Shown here piece after piece: positions 8,154-16,148 of a stretch of 33,620 nt of DNA. The stretch is from JBCBDX01 sp039815825 (GTDB lineage Bacteria; Pseudomonadota; Alphaproteobacteria; Rhizobiales; Rhizobiaceae): assembly GCA_039815825.1 (NCBI GenBank), contig JBCBYO010000033.1, positions 1 to 33,620 of the forward strand. The letters run 5' to 3'. A program made the position numbers and the translations under genes. How positions within the stretch are numbered: position 1 is the first letter of the stretch; every line of letters starts with the position of its first letter. The notes under the pieces are model-generated. The model saw only the letters and a list, made by a program, of their open reading frames with translations, did no database searches and was not told the DNA's origin.

Positions 8154-8192
8154 AGATTATCAGTCTGTTCCAAAAAATCTACAAAGATTATC
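8154..8192. promoter_or_regulatory. Candidate LysR binding region with direct and inverted repeats
   Basis: Between the divergent LysR and SDR genes the 8-mer AGATTATC occurs at 8154-8161 and again at 8185-8192, 31 bases apart (about three helical turns). The second copy overlaps a dyad AATCT-ACAA-AGATT at 8176-8189, resembling the T-N11-A type of LysR box. The repeats are seen; regulator binding is inference. Confidence 0.5.
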
Positions 8193-8245
8193 TCTGCGTC
8201 ATCGATGAGCCCGATGCGATCGGGCAAACAGACGGAGAGAAAAAG

Positions 8246-9124
8246 ATGAACATTCTTATCACAGCAGCTGCCAGTGGTTTTGGCAAATTGATGGCCGCTG
8301 ATCTTATTGCAGCCGGTCACACAGTCGTCGGTTCGCTGCGCGATATTAAGGGCCGCAACGCCAAAGCAGCTTCGGAGCTGGAAGCAATGGGCATTCAAGT
8401 CGTCGAGATCGACGTCACGAACGATGCCTCGGTTGACAGCGGTATTAAGGCAGCAACCGCCAAGCTCGGCCAGATTGATGTCCTGATCAACAATGCCGGT
8501 GTTGGCGCGCACGGCCTTCAGGAAAACTTCTCGGCAGATGACTTTCAGCGCATGTTCGACATCAACGTGTTTGGGGTACAGCGCATGACCCGCGGCGTAT
8601 TGCCAGATATGCGCTCACGCGGCTCGGGCCTGATCCTGAACATTTCAAGCCTATTGGGCCGCGTCGCCTTACCGTTCTACGGACCATACAATGCGAGCAA
8701 GTGGGCGCTTGAAGCCATGAGCGAAAACTACCGCGCGGAATTGAGCGCGTTTGGCGTCGATGTTGCTATTATCGAACCAGGCGGTTTCCCAACCCGATTT
8801 ATCGACAACCTCTTGCAACCCTCATCACGTGACCGCGACGCAGGTTACGGCGACATGGCAAGCGCACCCAAAGCTTCACTTGAAGGCTTTGAAGGCTTCC
8901 TGGCTGCCAATCCGCAGCAAAACCCGCAATTGGTATCGGACGCTGTTGTTGATGTTGTGGGTCGCGCGCCCGGTACACGACCATTCCGCACAGAGGTTGA
9001 TAGAATCGGTATGGCCGAACCACTCAAAGCCTACAACGAGCATCTCGATCAGGTAACAACTGGCCTCTTTACCAACCTTGGGATGGAGGGGATGCTCAAT
9101 CTAAAGGTCGATGAAGCTGCTTAG
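8246..9124 (+). CDS. Short-chain dehydrogenase/reductase, classical type
   Basis: A 292-residue classical SDR. Cofactor motif TAAASGFG is at 6-13 (the first Gly of TGxxxGxG is Ala), NNAG at 82-85, active-site Ser in NISS (134-135) and an intact YxxxK with Tyr148 and Lys152. The long C-terminal part (about 190-292) resembles the SDRs often annotated as retinol- or ketoreductase-like, but no substrate can be assigned. AGAGAAA lies just upstream of the ATG. It is the first gene rightward from the LysR divergon, so it is a likely target of that regulator, followed after 63 bases by another NADP-binding enzyme. Confidence 0.92.
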   Translation: MNILITAAASGFGKLMAADLIAAGHTVVGSLRDIKGRNAKAASELEAMGIQVVEIDVTNDASVDSGIKAATAKLGQIDVLINNAGVGAHGLQENFSADDFQRMFDINVFGVQRMTRGVLPDMRSRGSGLILNISSLLGRVALPFYGPYNASKWALEAMSENYRAELSAFGVDVAIIEPGGFPTRFIDNLLQPSSRDRDAGYGDMASAPKASLEGFEGFLAANPQQNPQLVSDAVVDVVGRAPGTRPFRTEVDRIGMAEPLKAYNEHLDQVTTGLFTNLGMEGMLNLKVDEAA

Positions 9125-9140
9125 TCGGCACGTAAAAACA

Positions 9141-9163
9141 CTGGCCGCCAAATCGGCGGCCAG
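9141..9163 (+). other. Hairpin between two oxidoreductase genes
   Basis: Perfect 9-base stem CTGGCCGCC / GGCGGCCAG with a 5-base loop, 16 bases after the SDR stop and about 9 bases before the next gene's TAGGAG ribosome-binding site. No U-tract follows (CTTCCAAAA), so it is more likely an mRNA-processing or stability element, or a leaky terminator, than a strong terminator. Confidence 0.5.
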
Positions 9164-9187
9164 CTTCCAAAATTAGGAGCAGAACTC

Positions 9188-9841
9188 ATGAAATACGCTG
9201 TACTGGGGACCGGGATGGTGGGCCACACACTGGCAACCAAACTGATATCGCTAGGCCACGAGGTGCGCATGGGTGCGCGCACTGGTGTAAACGAAAAAGC
9301 AGTCGCTTGGGCGCAAGATAACGGGGCCAATGCATCACACGGAGAGTTTCGTGAGGCGGCACAATGGGCAGACCGCATCATCATCGCGGTCAATGGTTCG
9401 AACGTGCTCGCAGTAGCGGATCAAGTCACAAACGATGCGGTTGCGAGCAAGACGATCATTGACGTCACCAACCCACTCAACACTTCCAAGGGCATGCCAC
9501 CGACACTGGTTCCGGAACTGTCCAACACCACATCGGCGGCAGAAGAAATTCAAAAGCGACTACCCGATGCACATGTCGTAAAAACGCTGAATACAATGAA
9601 CCACCAGATCATGGTCGACCCCTCACGTGTCGCCGGTGAACATGACGTCTTCCTTTGCGGCAATAGTGATGGCGCAAAAACAGATGTAACCGCACTACTC
9701 GATGAGTTCGGCTGGAAAAGCCCGATAGATCTGGGGCCTCTTTCTTCTGCACGCGGACTGGAAGGCATGATGCCCTTCTGGCTGCGCATGTGGAGCGTCG
9801 TCGGTAGCGCCAATTTCAATTACAAGATTGTGCGGGCATGA
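9188..9841 (+). CDS. NADPH-dependent F420-reductase-like (NAD(P)-binding) oxidoreductase
   Basis: A 217-residue protein of the F420_oxidored/ProC-like Rossmann family. The N-terminal nucleotide-binding loop is LGTGMVGHTLA, followed by the RMGARTG segment usual for NADP-specific members, then DVTNPLN and the VKTLNTMNHQIM stretch characteristic of these reductases. It is a single-domain protein at the normal family length. TAGGAG sits 9-10 bases before the ATG. It follows the SDR on the same strand and is probably in the same LysR-controlled unit, although a hairpin lies between them. Bacteria of this group mostly do not make F420, so the true substrate may be a flavin or quinone; this is inference. 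Confidence 0.88.
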   Translation: MKYAVLGTGMVGHTLATKLISLGHEVRMGARTGVNEKAVAWAQDNGANASHGEFREAAQWADRIIIAVNGSNVLAVADQVTNDAVASKTIIDVTNPLNTSKGMPPTLVPELSNTTSAAEEIQKRLPDAHVVKTLNTMNHQIMVDPSRVAGEHDVFLCGNSDGAKTDVTALLDEFGWKSPIDLGPLSSARGLEGMMPFWLRMWSVVGSANFNYKIVRA

Positions 9842-9950
9842 GCGACCGGCGCACAACATTGTAACCAATTCCTCCGGGCAAATATTTTTTGACCGGACCG
9901 AAACTCCTTTTCCCTTTGATACAATCGACGTTTGCAACACTTTGGTCTAA

Positions 9951-9973
9951 GCGTTCCTCAAAAAAGGAAACGC
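9951..9973 (+). promoter_or_regulatory. Hairpin sequestering the maeB ribosome-binding site
   Basis: GCGTTCCT (9951-9958) pairs with AGGAAACGC (9965-9973), with one bulged A and a six-base CAAAAA loop. The AGGA Shine-Dalgarno lies inside the 3' arm, only 4 bases before the ATG at 9977. This geometry could reduce translation or make it temperature- or ribosome-dependent. Confidence 0.45.
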
Positions 9974-9976
9974 CAC

Positions 9977-12295
9977 ATGGTCGAAAAAGCCGCCAATTCC
10001 GATGCTCAAGCCGACTTTGAGGAAAACGCACTCTTTTTTCACCAGCATCCCACGCCGGGCAAACTGGAAATCAAAGCAACCAAACCGCTCGGAAACCAGC
10101 GCGATCTTGCTTTAGCCTATTCTCCCGGCGTAGCCGCTCCGTGCCTTGCGATTGCCGATGATCCGGCAACAGCAGCACAATATACAGCCCGTGCAAATCT
10201 GGTCGCAGTCGTTTCCAACGGCAGTGCGGTACTCGGTCTTGGCAACATCGGTCCGCTCGCTTCAAAGCCGGTAATGGAGGGCAAAGCGGTTCTCTTTAAA
10301 AAATTCGCAGCGATCGATGTGTTCGATATCGAGATCGATGCACCGCACGTATCGCGTATGGTTGACGTTGTCTCTGCGCTGGAACCCACTTTCGGCGGCA
10401 TCAATCTGGAGGACATCAAATCTCCAGAGTGCTTTGAGGTCGAAGAACAGCTGCGCGATATCATGAACATCCCGGTGTTCCACGATGACCAGCATGGCAC
10501 AGCGATTATCGTCGCTGCAGCGATCCTTAACGGCCTGGAATTGGCAGGCAAGGATATCAAAACGGCAAAAATAGTGACCTCGGGCGCCGGCGCAGCGGCA
10601 CTTGCTTGCCTCAATCTGCTCGTGTCATTGGGCGCGCAGTATGAGAATATCCTCATCACCGACATTGATGGCGTTTGCTACGACGGCCGCGAGGGCGGTT
10701 ACGACCGGTGGAAGGCCAAATTTGTCCGAGAAACACCGTGTCGTTCACTTGAAGAAGCAATCGCTGGCGCCGATGTCTTTCTGGGACTTTCAGCAGCCGG
10801 CGTACTAAAGCCGGAATATCTGAAATCCATGGCTGAAAAACCAATGGTAATGGCGCTGGCAAACCCCGTGCCAGAGATCATGCCCGACTTGGCACGCCAA
10901 GCCCGCCCCGATGCCATGATCTGTACCGGCCGCTCAGACTTTCCCAATCAGGTGAACAACGTTCTTTGCTTTCCCTACATCTTCCGGGGTGCACTCGACT
11001 GTGGAGCCACGCAGATCAACGAAGACATGAAGATGGCAGCTGTGCGCGCTATCGCCGCGCTCGCCAAAGAAGAGCCCTCCGATATTGCCGCTCGCGCCTA
11101 TTCCGGAGAGACACCCATATTCGGGCCCGAATATCTGATCCCCTCACCCTTCGATCAACGGTTGATCCTGCGCATCGCACCAGCGGTAGCGGAAGCTGCC
11201 GCCAAATCGGGCGTCGCAACAAGACCGATCGAAGACAAAGATGCTTATCTGGACCGCTTGAACCGCTTCGTCTTCCGCTCCGGGTTGGTCATGAAGCCAA
11301 TTATCGCGGCGGCACAACAAGCCCCAATGCAGCGTGTTATCTACGCCGACGGCGAAGATGAGCGCGTATTGAGAGCCGCGCAAATCGCACTCGAAGACCG
11401 CATCGCCACACCAATCCTTGTCGGGCGCCCCGATGTTGTAGAAGCCCGCCTGCAGCGCTTTGGCCTGCGCATCCGGCCGGGCGTCGACTTTGAACTGGTC
11501 AACCCTCAGAGCGATCCCCGTTACCGCGAATATGTCGATCACCTCGTTGAAATCGGTGGACGCCGCGGCTTCACGCCGGACTATGCACGCACGTTAGTGC
11601 GCACAAATGCTACCGTCATTTCATCAATCGCACTGATGCGCGGCGATGCCGATGCCATGATTTGCGGTCTTGATGGCCGATATGAACGTCATTTGCGCAC
11701 TGTGCGTTCCATTGTTGGGCTCAGACCCGATGCTCATGACTACTCCGCACTGTCGCTGTTGATTTCAAACCGCGGGATGACTTTCTTCACCGATACCTAC
11801 GTGTCGGCCGATCCGCATGCGGAAGAGCTGGCCGAGATGACAATACTGGCTGGCGAAGAAATCCGCCGCTTCGGTGTCACGCCCAAAGCAGCGCTTGTTT
11901 CCCATTCCAATTTTGGTTCACGCGAAAGCGCTTCTGCCGCCAAAATGCGTCAAGCGATTGAGATTTTACACGCACAGGAGCCTGACCTGATGGTGGATGG
12001 CGAGATGCATGCCGATAGCGCATTGGACGAGGTTCTTCGGCAGCGGGTCTTCCCACACTCTATTTTGGAGGGTGAGGCTAACCTTCTTGTCTTTCCGAAC
12101 CTTGATGCAGCAAACATCACCGTCAACGCGGTAAAGTCGATGACCGAAGCGTTGCATGTCGGCCCCATTTTGCTGGGAACGGCACGGCCAGCTCATATTC
12201 TCACGCCATCTGTGACATCGCGCGGTGTGGTCAATATGACGGCTATCGCAGCGGTGGAAGCGGCTCAGCAAAGCGTCGAGGCAACAACACGTTAA
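9977..12295 (+). CDS. maeB: NAD(P)-dependent malic enzyme, MaeB type (malic domain plus phosphotransacetylase-like domain)
   Basis: A 772-residue malic enzyme catalysing oxidative decarboxylation of malate to pyruvate. The N-terminal malic domain (about 20-160) contains LALAYSPGVAAPC and NGSAVLGLGNIGPLA; the NAD-binding domain follows with NLEDIKSPECFEVEE, VFHDDQHGTAII and TSGAGAAALACLNLL. From about residue 430 to the end is a phosphate-acetyltransferase-like domain (RVIYADGEDERVLRAA; GLDGRYERHL), the hallmark of MaeB and of rhizobial Dme and Tme. The ATG at 9977 gives the usual family length; an upstream frame extension is probably untranslated. NAD versus NADP preference cannot be decided by eye. 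It is monocistronic or loosely followed by the DUF2865 gene 118 bases later. Confidence 0.96.
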   Translation: MVEKAANSDAQADFEENALFFHQHPTPGKLEIKATKPLGNQRDLALAYSPGVAAPCLAIADDPATAAQYTARANLVAVVSNGSAVLGLGNIGPLASKPVMEGKAVLFKKFAAIDVFDIEIDAPHVSRMVDVVSALEPTFGGINLEDIKSPECFEVEEQLRDIMNIPVFHDDQHGTAIIVAAAILNGLELAGKDIKTAKIVTSGAGAAALACLNLLVSLGAQYENILITDIDGVCYDGREGGYDRWKAKFVRETPCRSLEEAIAGADVFLGLSAAGVLKPEYLKSMAEKPMVMALANPVPEIMPDLARQARPDAMICTGRSDFPNQVNNVLCFPYIFRGALDCGATQINEDMKMAAVRAIAALAKEEPSDIAARAYSGETPIFGPEYLIPSPFDQRLILRIAPAVAEAAAKSGVATRPIEDKDAYLDRLNRFVFRSGLVMKPIIAAAQQAPMQRVIYADGEDERVLRAAQIALEDRIATPILVGRPDVVEARLQRFGLRIRPGVDFELVNPQSDPRYREYVDHLVEIGGRRGFTPDYARTLVRTNATVISSIALMRGDADAMICGLDGRYERHLRTVRSIVGLRPDAHDYSALSLLISNRGMTFFTDTYVSADPHAEELAEMTILAGEEIRRFGVTPKAALVSHSNFGSRESASAAKMRQAIEILHAQEPDLMVDGEMHADSALDEVLRQRVFPHSILEGEANLLVFPNLDAANITVNAVKSMTEALHVGPILLGTARPAHILTPSVTSRGVVNMTAIAAVEAAQQSVEATTR

Positions 12296-12413
12296 CGCTG
12301 ACAAGAGGTTCAATCCGCAAAACCGGACAATTCAGGCTGCGTTCATCTCCGTTTTCGCATTGTGTGCTATAGTGCAGTCTGGGAGGCGGCGTAAAACCAG
12401 CCGCTGGGATGTT

Positions 12414-13523
12414 ATGTATTGCGTTTTGCGTATCACATTGCTGCTTGCAATGGCCGCTGTTTTTTCAGCCGGTGGCTCCACGCTGTTTCAAACGCACGCC
12501 TATGCGCAAAGCTGTTCAGCCCTTAAAGCACAATTGGCCGCCGCGTCTCGTGTTGGCAACAATGCACAGTATCGGCGTTATAATGACGCGCTCAATAAGC
12601 AAAGGCGAGAACTGTCGCGCGCAACAAGCCTTTTCGAAAATAGCTGCGCAAGCCAAGGTCTCAACGGTCAGTGCCGCAACCTGTCAATCACCATAAGGCA
12701 GATGCAAAGCAATGTTGTTAAGCTGCAAAGACAGCGCGACCGTTTTTCCAACAATCAACTAAACAACACAGAGCGCCGCCGTTTGGAGGCGCGCATCGAC
12801 AGAGCTTGTTCCGGAAGAAGTGTCACGGTTGTCGCACGGCGCGGTGATACGCCCCGACCCGTAATCCAAGATGTGGCACCGCAACGCCCTTCAACCAACA
12901 CTCCGTTGGCGGTTGAACCATTGATCGCGCCGACCACCTATCGAACCTTGTGTGTTCGTGAAGACGACGGTTACTATTTCCCGATCTCTTTTGCCTCGCG
13001 TGAGCAAAACTTTTCGCGCGATGCGGCGGTGTGTAAGGCGATGTGCCCAGCCGTTGAAGTTGAACTGTATACATATCCAACCGGAGACGATGACGGTGTG
13101 AATATCATGGTCTCGCTTAGCGGGCAGGCCTATGTCGATCAGCCCTACGCCTTTGCTTACCGTACAAGCCCGAAGACGAAGCGCGGTGTTTGCGGAACGC
13201 CGGACATGAGCAAGTTGCAAGCGCTCGGCTACATCCAAAAAGGTGATGAGATTACAGGCGTTGGCCCGCGCGAGTTGGAAACCACGAAGTACCCCACCAT
13301 AAAAAACCGTCCGGATCGATTTACTGATCCAGAAACCGAGGGAAACAAACTGGCCAAACTAAGCCCGGGCAATGTTCGCGAACTTCTGGATGAGCCCGCC
13401 GAAAGCGAACCCGTTGCAGTATCTCGCGCCAATACAAATGTTAGGGTCGTCTTGCCAGAACTGCTTCCCGACCCAGCAACGGCAATAGATCTGGCAGCTC
13501 CGGCCCCCACTTCCGTCCAGTAA
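12414..13523 (+). CDS. Exported DUF2865-containing protein
   Basis: A 369-residue protein starting with a clear signal peptide (hydrophobic core 5-20, cleavage probably after AYA at 29-31). The N-terminal half is helical and rich in Arg/Gln, with cysteines 34, 78, 87 and 132. The DUF2865 domain follows at about 177-260: TLCVREDDGYYFPISF, Cys207 and Cys211 in CKAMC, and a VELYTYP segment. The C-terminal region is low complexity. Function is unknown for the family, which I recall from Rhizobiales. The ATG at 12414 gives the best signal peptide; a TTG at 12360 is an alternative. Its last 83 bases overlap the 3' end of the convergent gltX gene. Confidence 0.85.
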   Translation: MYCVLRITLLLAMAAVFSAGGSTLFQTHAYAQSCSALKAQLAAASRVGNNAQYRRYNDALNKQRRELSRATSLFENSCASQGLNGQCRNLSITIRQMQSNVVKLQRQRDRFSNNQLNNTERRRLEARIDRACSGRSVTVVARRGDTPRPVIQDVAPQRPSTNTPLAVEPLIAPTTYRTLCVREDDGYYFPISFASREQNFSRDAAVCKAMCPAVEVELYTYPTGDDDGVNIMVSLSGQAYVDQPYAFAYRTSPKTKRGVCGTPDMSKLQALGYIQKGDEITGVGPRELETTKYPTIKNRPDRFTDPETEGNKLAKLSPGNVRELLDEPAESEPVAVSRANTNVRVVLPELLPDPATAIDLAAPAPTSVQ

Positions 13524-14820
13524 GCGCAACGCGTAGCGGCATAAACAAACCACGGCCCTTGCGCCCGGTTTCAGCCTTCAGTTTGTCGGTCCAAACTTTC
13601 CAGCTATCGCTGGACAGTTCCCCATCTGGCAACAGGTCAAAAGCGGAGCGAGCAAAGTCGCGATCTTCGCCATCAAGCGTGTCGTCGTTAAACGGGCCTT
13701 TTACGATCAGCGGCCACCACTCGCCTGCTTGCGGTACTCGCTTTACGTTTCGCCGGATAAGATACCAAAAAGGTTCCGCGCGAGCATCGGAGACATCGAC
13801 GCCAGCTTGCGCCAGCCGGTCTTTGACCTCTTCAAATGCCATGGCATGGACGAGCGGCTCATTGAGCGAATCCAGGTCAGCCGGATCAAACTTGGCCGCA
13901 GACTTAGTGGTCGCCGTGATGTCGAAGGCGTCTACAAGCGCATCCATCGTGGGCATGGACACAATGTTATTCGATGTGCCCGTGAGCACAGCCATGCTGG
14001 CGACGGCCATCGGTTCAAATCCATCATCACGCAAGCTCATGATCGACAAGGAACCCGTGCGCTTTGAAAGACCCTCACCGGTTGCAGTCGTCAGAAGATT
14101 GTGATGCCCAAAGTCTGGTGCCGTCGCACCGAGCGCCTCAAAAATCGAAATTTGTGCACCCGTGTTAGTGACGTGGTCATCTCCGCGGATAATGTGAGTT
14201 ACGCCCATATCAATATCGTCGACAACCGAAGGGAGCGTGTAGAGGTAAGAGCCATCTTCCCGGATCAGTACTGGATCGGACATTGAAGAAAGATCGACCG
14301 TTTGTGGCCCACGAACGGCGTCATCCCACTTTATTTCTGTCCGGCTGGTTTCAAACGGATCACCGGCATGGTTGGGCAACAAGAACCGCCAATGCGGCTT
14401 GCGCCCTTCGGCTTCAAGCGCGGCTTTATCCGCTTCGGTCAGCTTTAGCGCCTCACGGCCATAAACAGGCGGCAGCTTACGGGAAAGCCGTATTTTTCGG
14501 CGGCGATCCAGCTCTTCAGCGGTCTCATAGCAAGCGTAGAGAAGGCCAGCGTCTTTGAGCTGCTGCGCAGCCGCGTCATAGCTTTCCATGCGTGCGGACT
14601 GGCGTTCAACACGATCGGGCAAAATGCCAAGCCAATCTAGATCAATGGCAATTTGATCCGCGTACTCCTGCTTTGATCGCGCGATATCGGTATCATCATA
14701 GCGCAGGATAAATTGTCCGCCGCGTTGTTTGGCAAAAAGCCAGTTAAACAAGGCGGGGCGTGTGTTGCCAATGTGGATATAGCCGGTCGGCGACGGTGCA
14801 AAACGTACAATTACTGTCAT
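13441..14820 (-). CDS. gltX: Glutamate--tRNA ligase (class I aminoacyl-tRNA synthetase)
   Basis: A 459-residue GluRS, normal length. The class I HIGH signature appears as HIGN (16-19) within APSPTGYIHIGN, and the KMSKS equivalent as LSKR (251-254). The ATP/amino-acid site segment ILRYDDTD lies at 38-45. The C-terminal anticodon-binding region ends with KGRGLFMPLRVALTG and GRKWGPELPDLLPL, as in alphaproteobacterial enzymes. FDDTD/YDDTD-type sequences are typical of one of the two GluRS copies commonly found in this class; the other copy is not in the window. These organisms usually lack GlnRS, so one GluRS also forms Glu-tRNA(Gln) for amidation. It lies 12 bases downstream of the MFS gene and is probably co-transcribed with it. 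Confidence 0.95.
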   Translation of the reverse strand: MTVIVRFAPSPTGYIHIGNTRPALFNWLFAKQRGGQFILRYDDTDIARSKQEYADQIAIDLDWLGILPDRVERQSARMESYDAAAQQLKDAGLLYACYETAEELDRRRKIRLSRKLPPVYGREALKLTEADKAALEAEGRKPHWRFLLPNHAGDPFETSRTEIKWDDAVRGPQTVDLSSMSDPVLIREDGSYLYTLPSVVDDIDMGVTHIIRGDDHVTNTGAQISIFEALGATAPDFGHHNLLTTATGEGLSKRTGSLSIMSLRDDGFEPMAVASMAVLTGTSNNIVSMPTMDALVDAFDITATTKSAAKFDPADLDSLNEPLVHAMAFEEVKDRLAQAGVDVSDARAEPFWYLIRRNVKRVPQAGEWWPLIVKGPFNDDTLDGEDRDFARSAFDLLPDGELSSDSWKVWTDKLKAETGRKGRGLFMPLRVALTGRKWGPELPDLLPLLGREAVLARRP

Positions 14821-14832
14821 GATGACGACCGC

Positions 14833-16074
14833 CTATCCACTTGCCGCGCGCAATGCAAGATCGGTGTGGAGCCTCAAACGTAATTGCCTGGTCACCCAAA
14901 TCATTACGAGGCAAACGAAAAGGCAATAAATACCCATCGCGCCAATTTGCGCAGGGTAGCTGACGCCCAAATCAATCAGCGTCCCCGTCGCGCCGGGCCC
15001 TGCAGCGGTCGCAAAAACCATCGCTGACACGACAATCGCCCGAATGGCGCCCAAATGCTTGGTTCCGTAAATTTCCGGCCATAGCGCACCAAACAGGGTC
15101 GAGGAAAACCCGTATGAAATTCCCATAATCGACATAAACGCAAATGGTGCCCACACCGCGCTGACATTAGCTAAAACGAAACACGATATCGCAAGCGGCA
15201 CAAGAAAAGCCGGCAACATACGAACCGCACTGAAGCGGTCAATCAACCAGCCAGAAATCAACGCAAACACGATAGTGCAAATCGCCATGACGGAAAATGA
15301 AGCAACGAACACTTCAAGCGGCCACCCGCGGAGTTCCACCAAATAGACCTGATGAAACAGCATCACGGTACCGATTGTCGGCGGCGCTAGAATACCGGCT
15401 AACATTATCCAAAACAGATGATCTTTGAGCACCTCACCGCGGGTCCAATCACGCACCTTGGTATCGTCAGCCTGTTGCTCGTTTGACTTCGGCTGGCGCT
15501 CCTTGGCCAACAACGCGTAAATGACGGGAAGCGCAAAGATCATCAAAAAGGCAGCGCTCATGAGCCAAATGTCGCGCCAACCAAACGCTGCCAGAAGCAA
15601 CACGAACACAACCGGGAGCAAAGCTTCACTGGCGTTGTGGCCCAAAGTCACGACCGAAACCGCTCGCCCCCGGTTGGCAGCAAACCAACGCCCCGTCGCT
15701 GTCAGCGCATTTTGCGTCATCATGCCCTGACCGAACAGTCGGAGCATGTAAATTGCCAATACAAGAACGATGATATGGCTAGCAAATGCCATGGCGATGC
15801 AAGCGAGCGCGAGCGCGGGCATAACAATGAGCGCGACACGAGAAGCACCCATCTGGTCCACGATTCTCCCGAGCCAAGGCAGGGTCAACGCACTGCCAAG
15901 TGTTGCAATCATGTAGAGATTGCCGAACTGGCCATGCGAAAGGTCAAACTCTGCCCGCAGATCGCCTGCAGAGAGCGAAATGAAAAAAGTCTGCCCAAAA
16001 GCAGAGCAAAAAGTGAGCAGAAAACCGCCGAGAAGCCATCGGGAGTTCTGCCCCATGAAACGAAGGAAATGCAT
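14833..16074 (-). CDS. Major facilitator superfamily (MFS) transporter
   Basis: A 413-residue polytopic membrane protein with about 12 hydrophobic segments and the MFS loop signature between helices 2 and 3, GRIVDQMGASR. A charged cytoplasmic loop near the middle (LLAKERQPKSNEQ) separates the two six-helix halves. The overall pattern resembles oxalate/formate-antiporter-like and monocarboxylate MFS proteins, but the substrate cannot be assigned. The ATG at 16074 is used; a TTG at 16101 preceded by GAAAGGG is an alternative giving 422 residues. The gene lies between the GGDEF gene (75 bases upstream) and gltX (12 bases downstream), all on the same strand. Confidence 0.9.
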   Translation of the reverse strand: MHFLRFMGQNSRWLLGGFLLTFCSAFGQTFFISLSAGDLRAEFDLSHGQFGNLYMIATLGSALTLPWLGRIVDQMGASRVALIVMPALALACIAMAFASHIIVLVLAIYMLRLFGQGMMTQNALTATGRWFAANRGRAVSVVTLGHNASEALLPVVFVLLLAAFGWRDIWLMSAAFLMIFALPVIYALLAKERQPKSNEQQADDTKVRDWTRGEVLKDHLFWIMLAGILAPPTIGTVMLFHQVYLVELRGWPLEVFVASFSVMAICTIVFALISGWLIDRFSAVRMLPAFLVPLAISCFVLANVSAVWAPFAFMSIMGISYGFSSTLFGALWPEIYGTKHLGAIRAIVVSAMVFATAAGPGATGTLIDLGVSYPAQIGAMGIYCLFVCLVMIWVTRQLRLRLHTDLALRAASG

Positions 16075-16148
16075 GTCCGAACCGGGGAATGAGACTGCCA
16101 AGTAGCCCTTTCCGCAGACAAGAACAACTCGTTTCGCGTCGACCGTCC

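Noticed and set aside
8147..8512. N-terminal extension of the LysR frame to 8512.
   Set aside because: It runs antisense through the SDR gene and its promoter; the LysR helix-turn-helix begins a few residues after the ATG at 8146.
12368..12373. TATAGT as a -10 box for the DUF2865 gene.
   Set aside because: No reasonable -35 hexamer is found 16-18 bases upstream.
15637..16092. A 151-residue open frame opposite the MFS transporter.
   Set aside because: Shadow of the MFS coding sequence with no start signal or family match.
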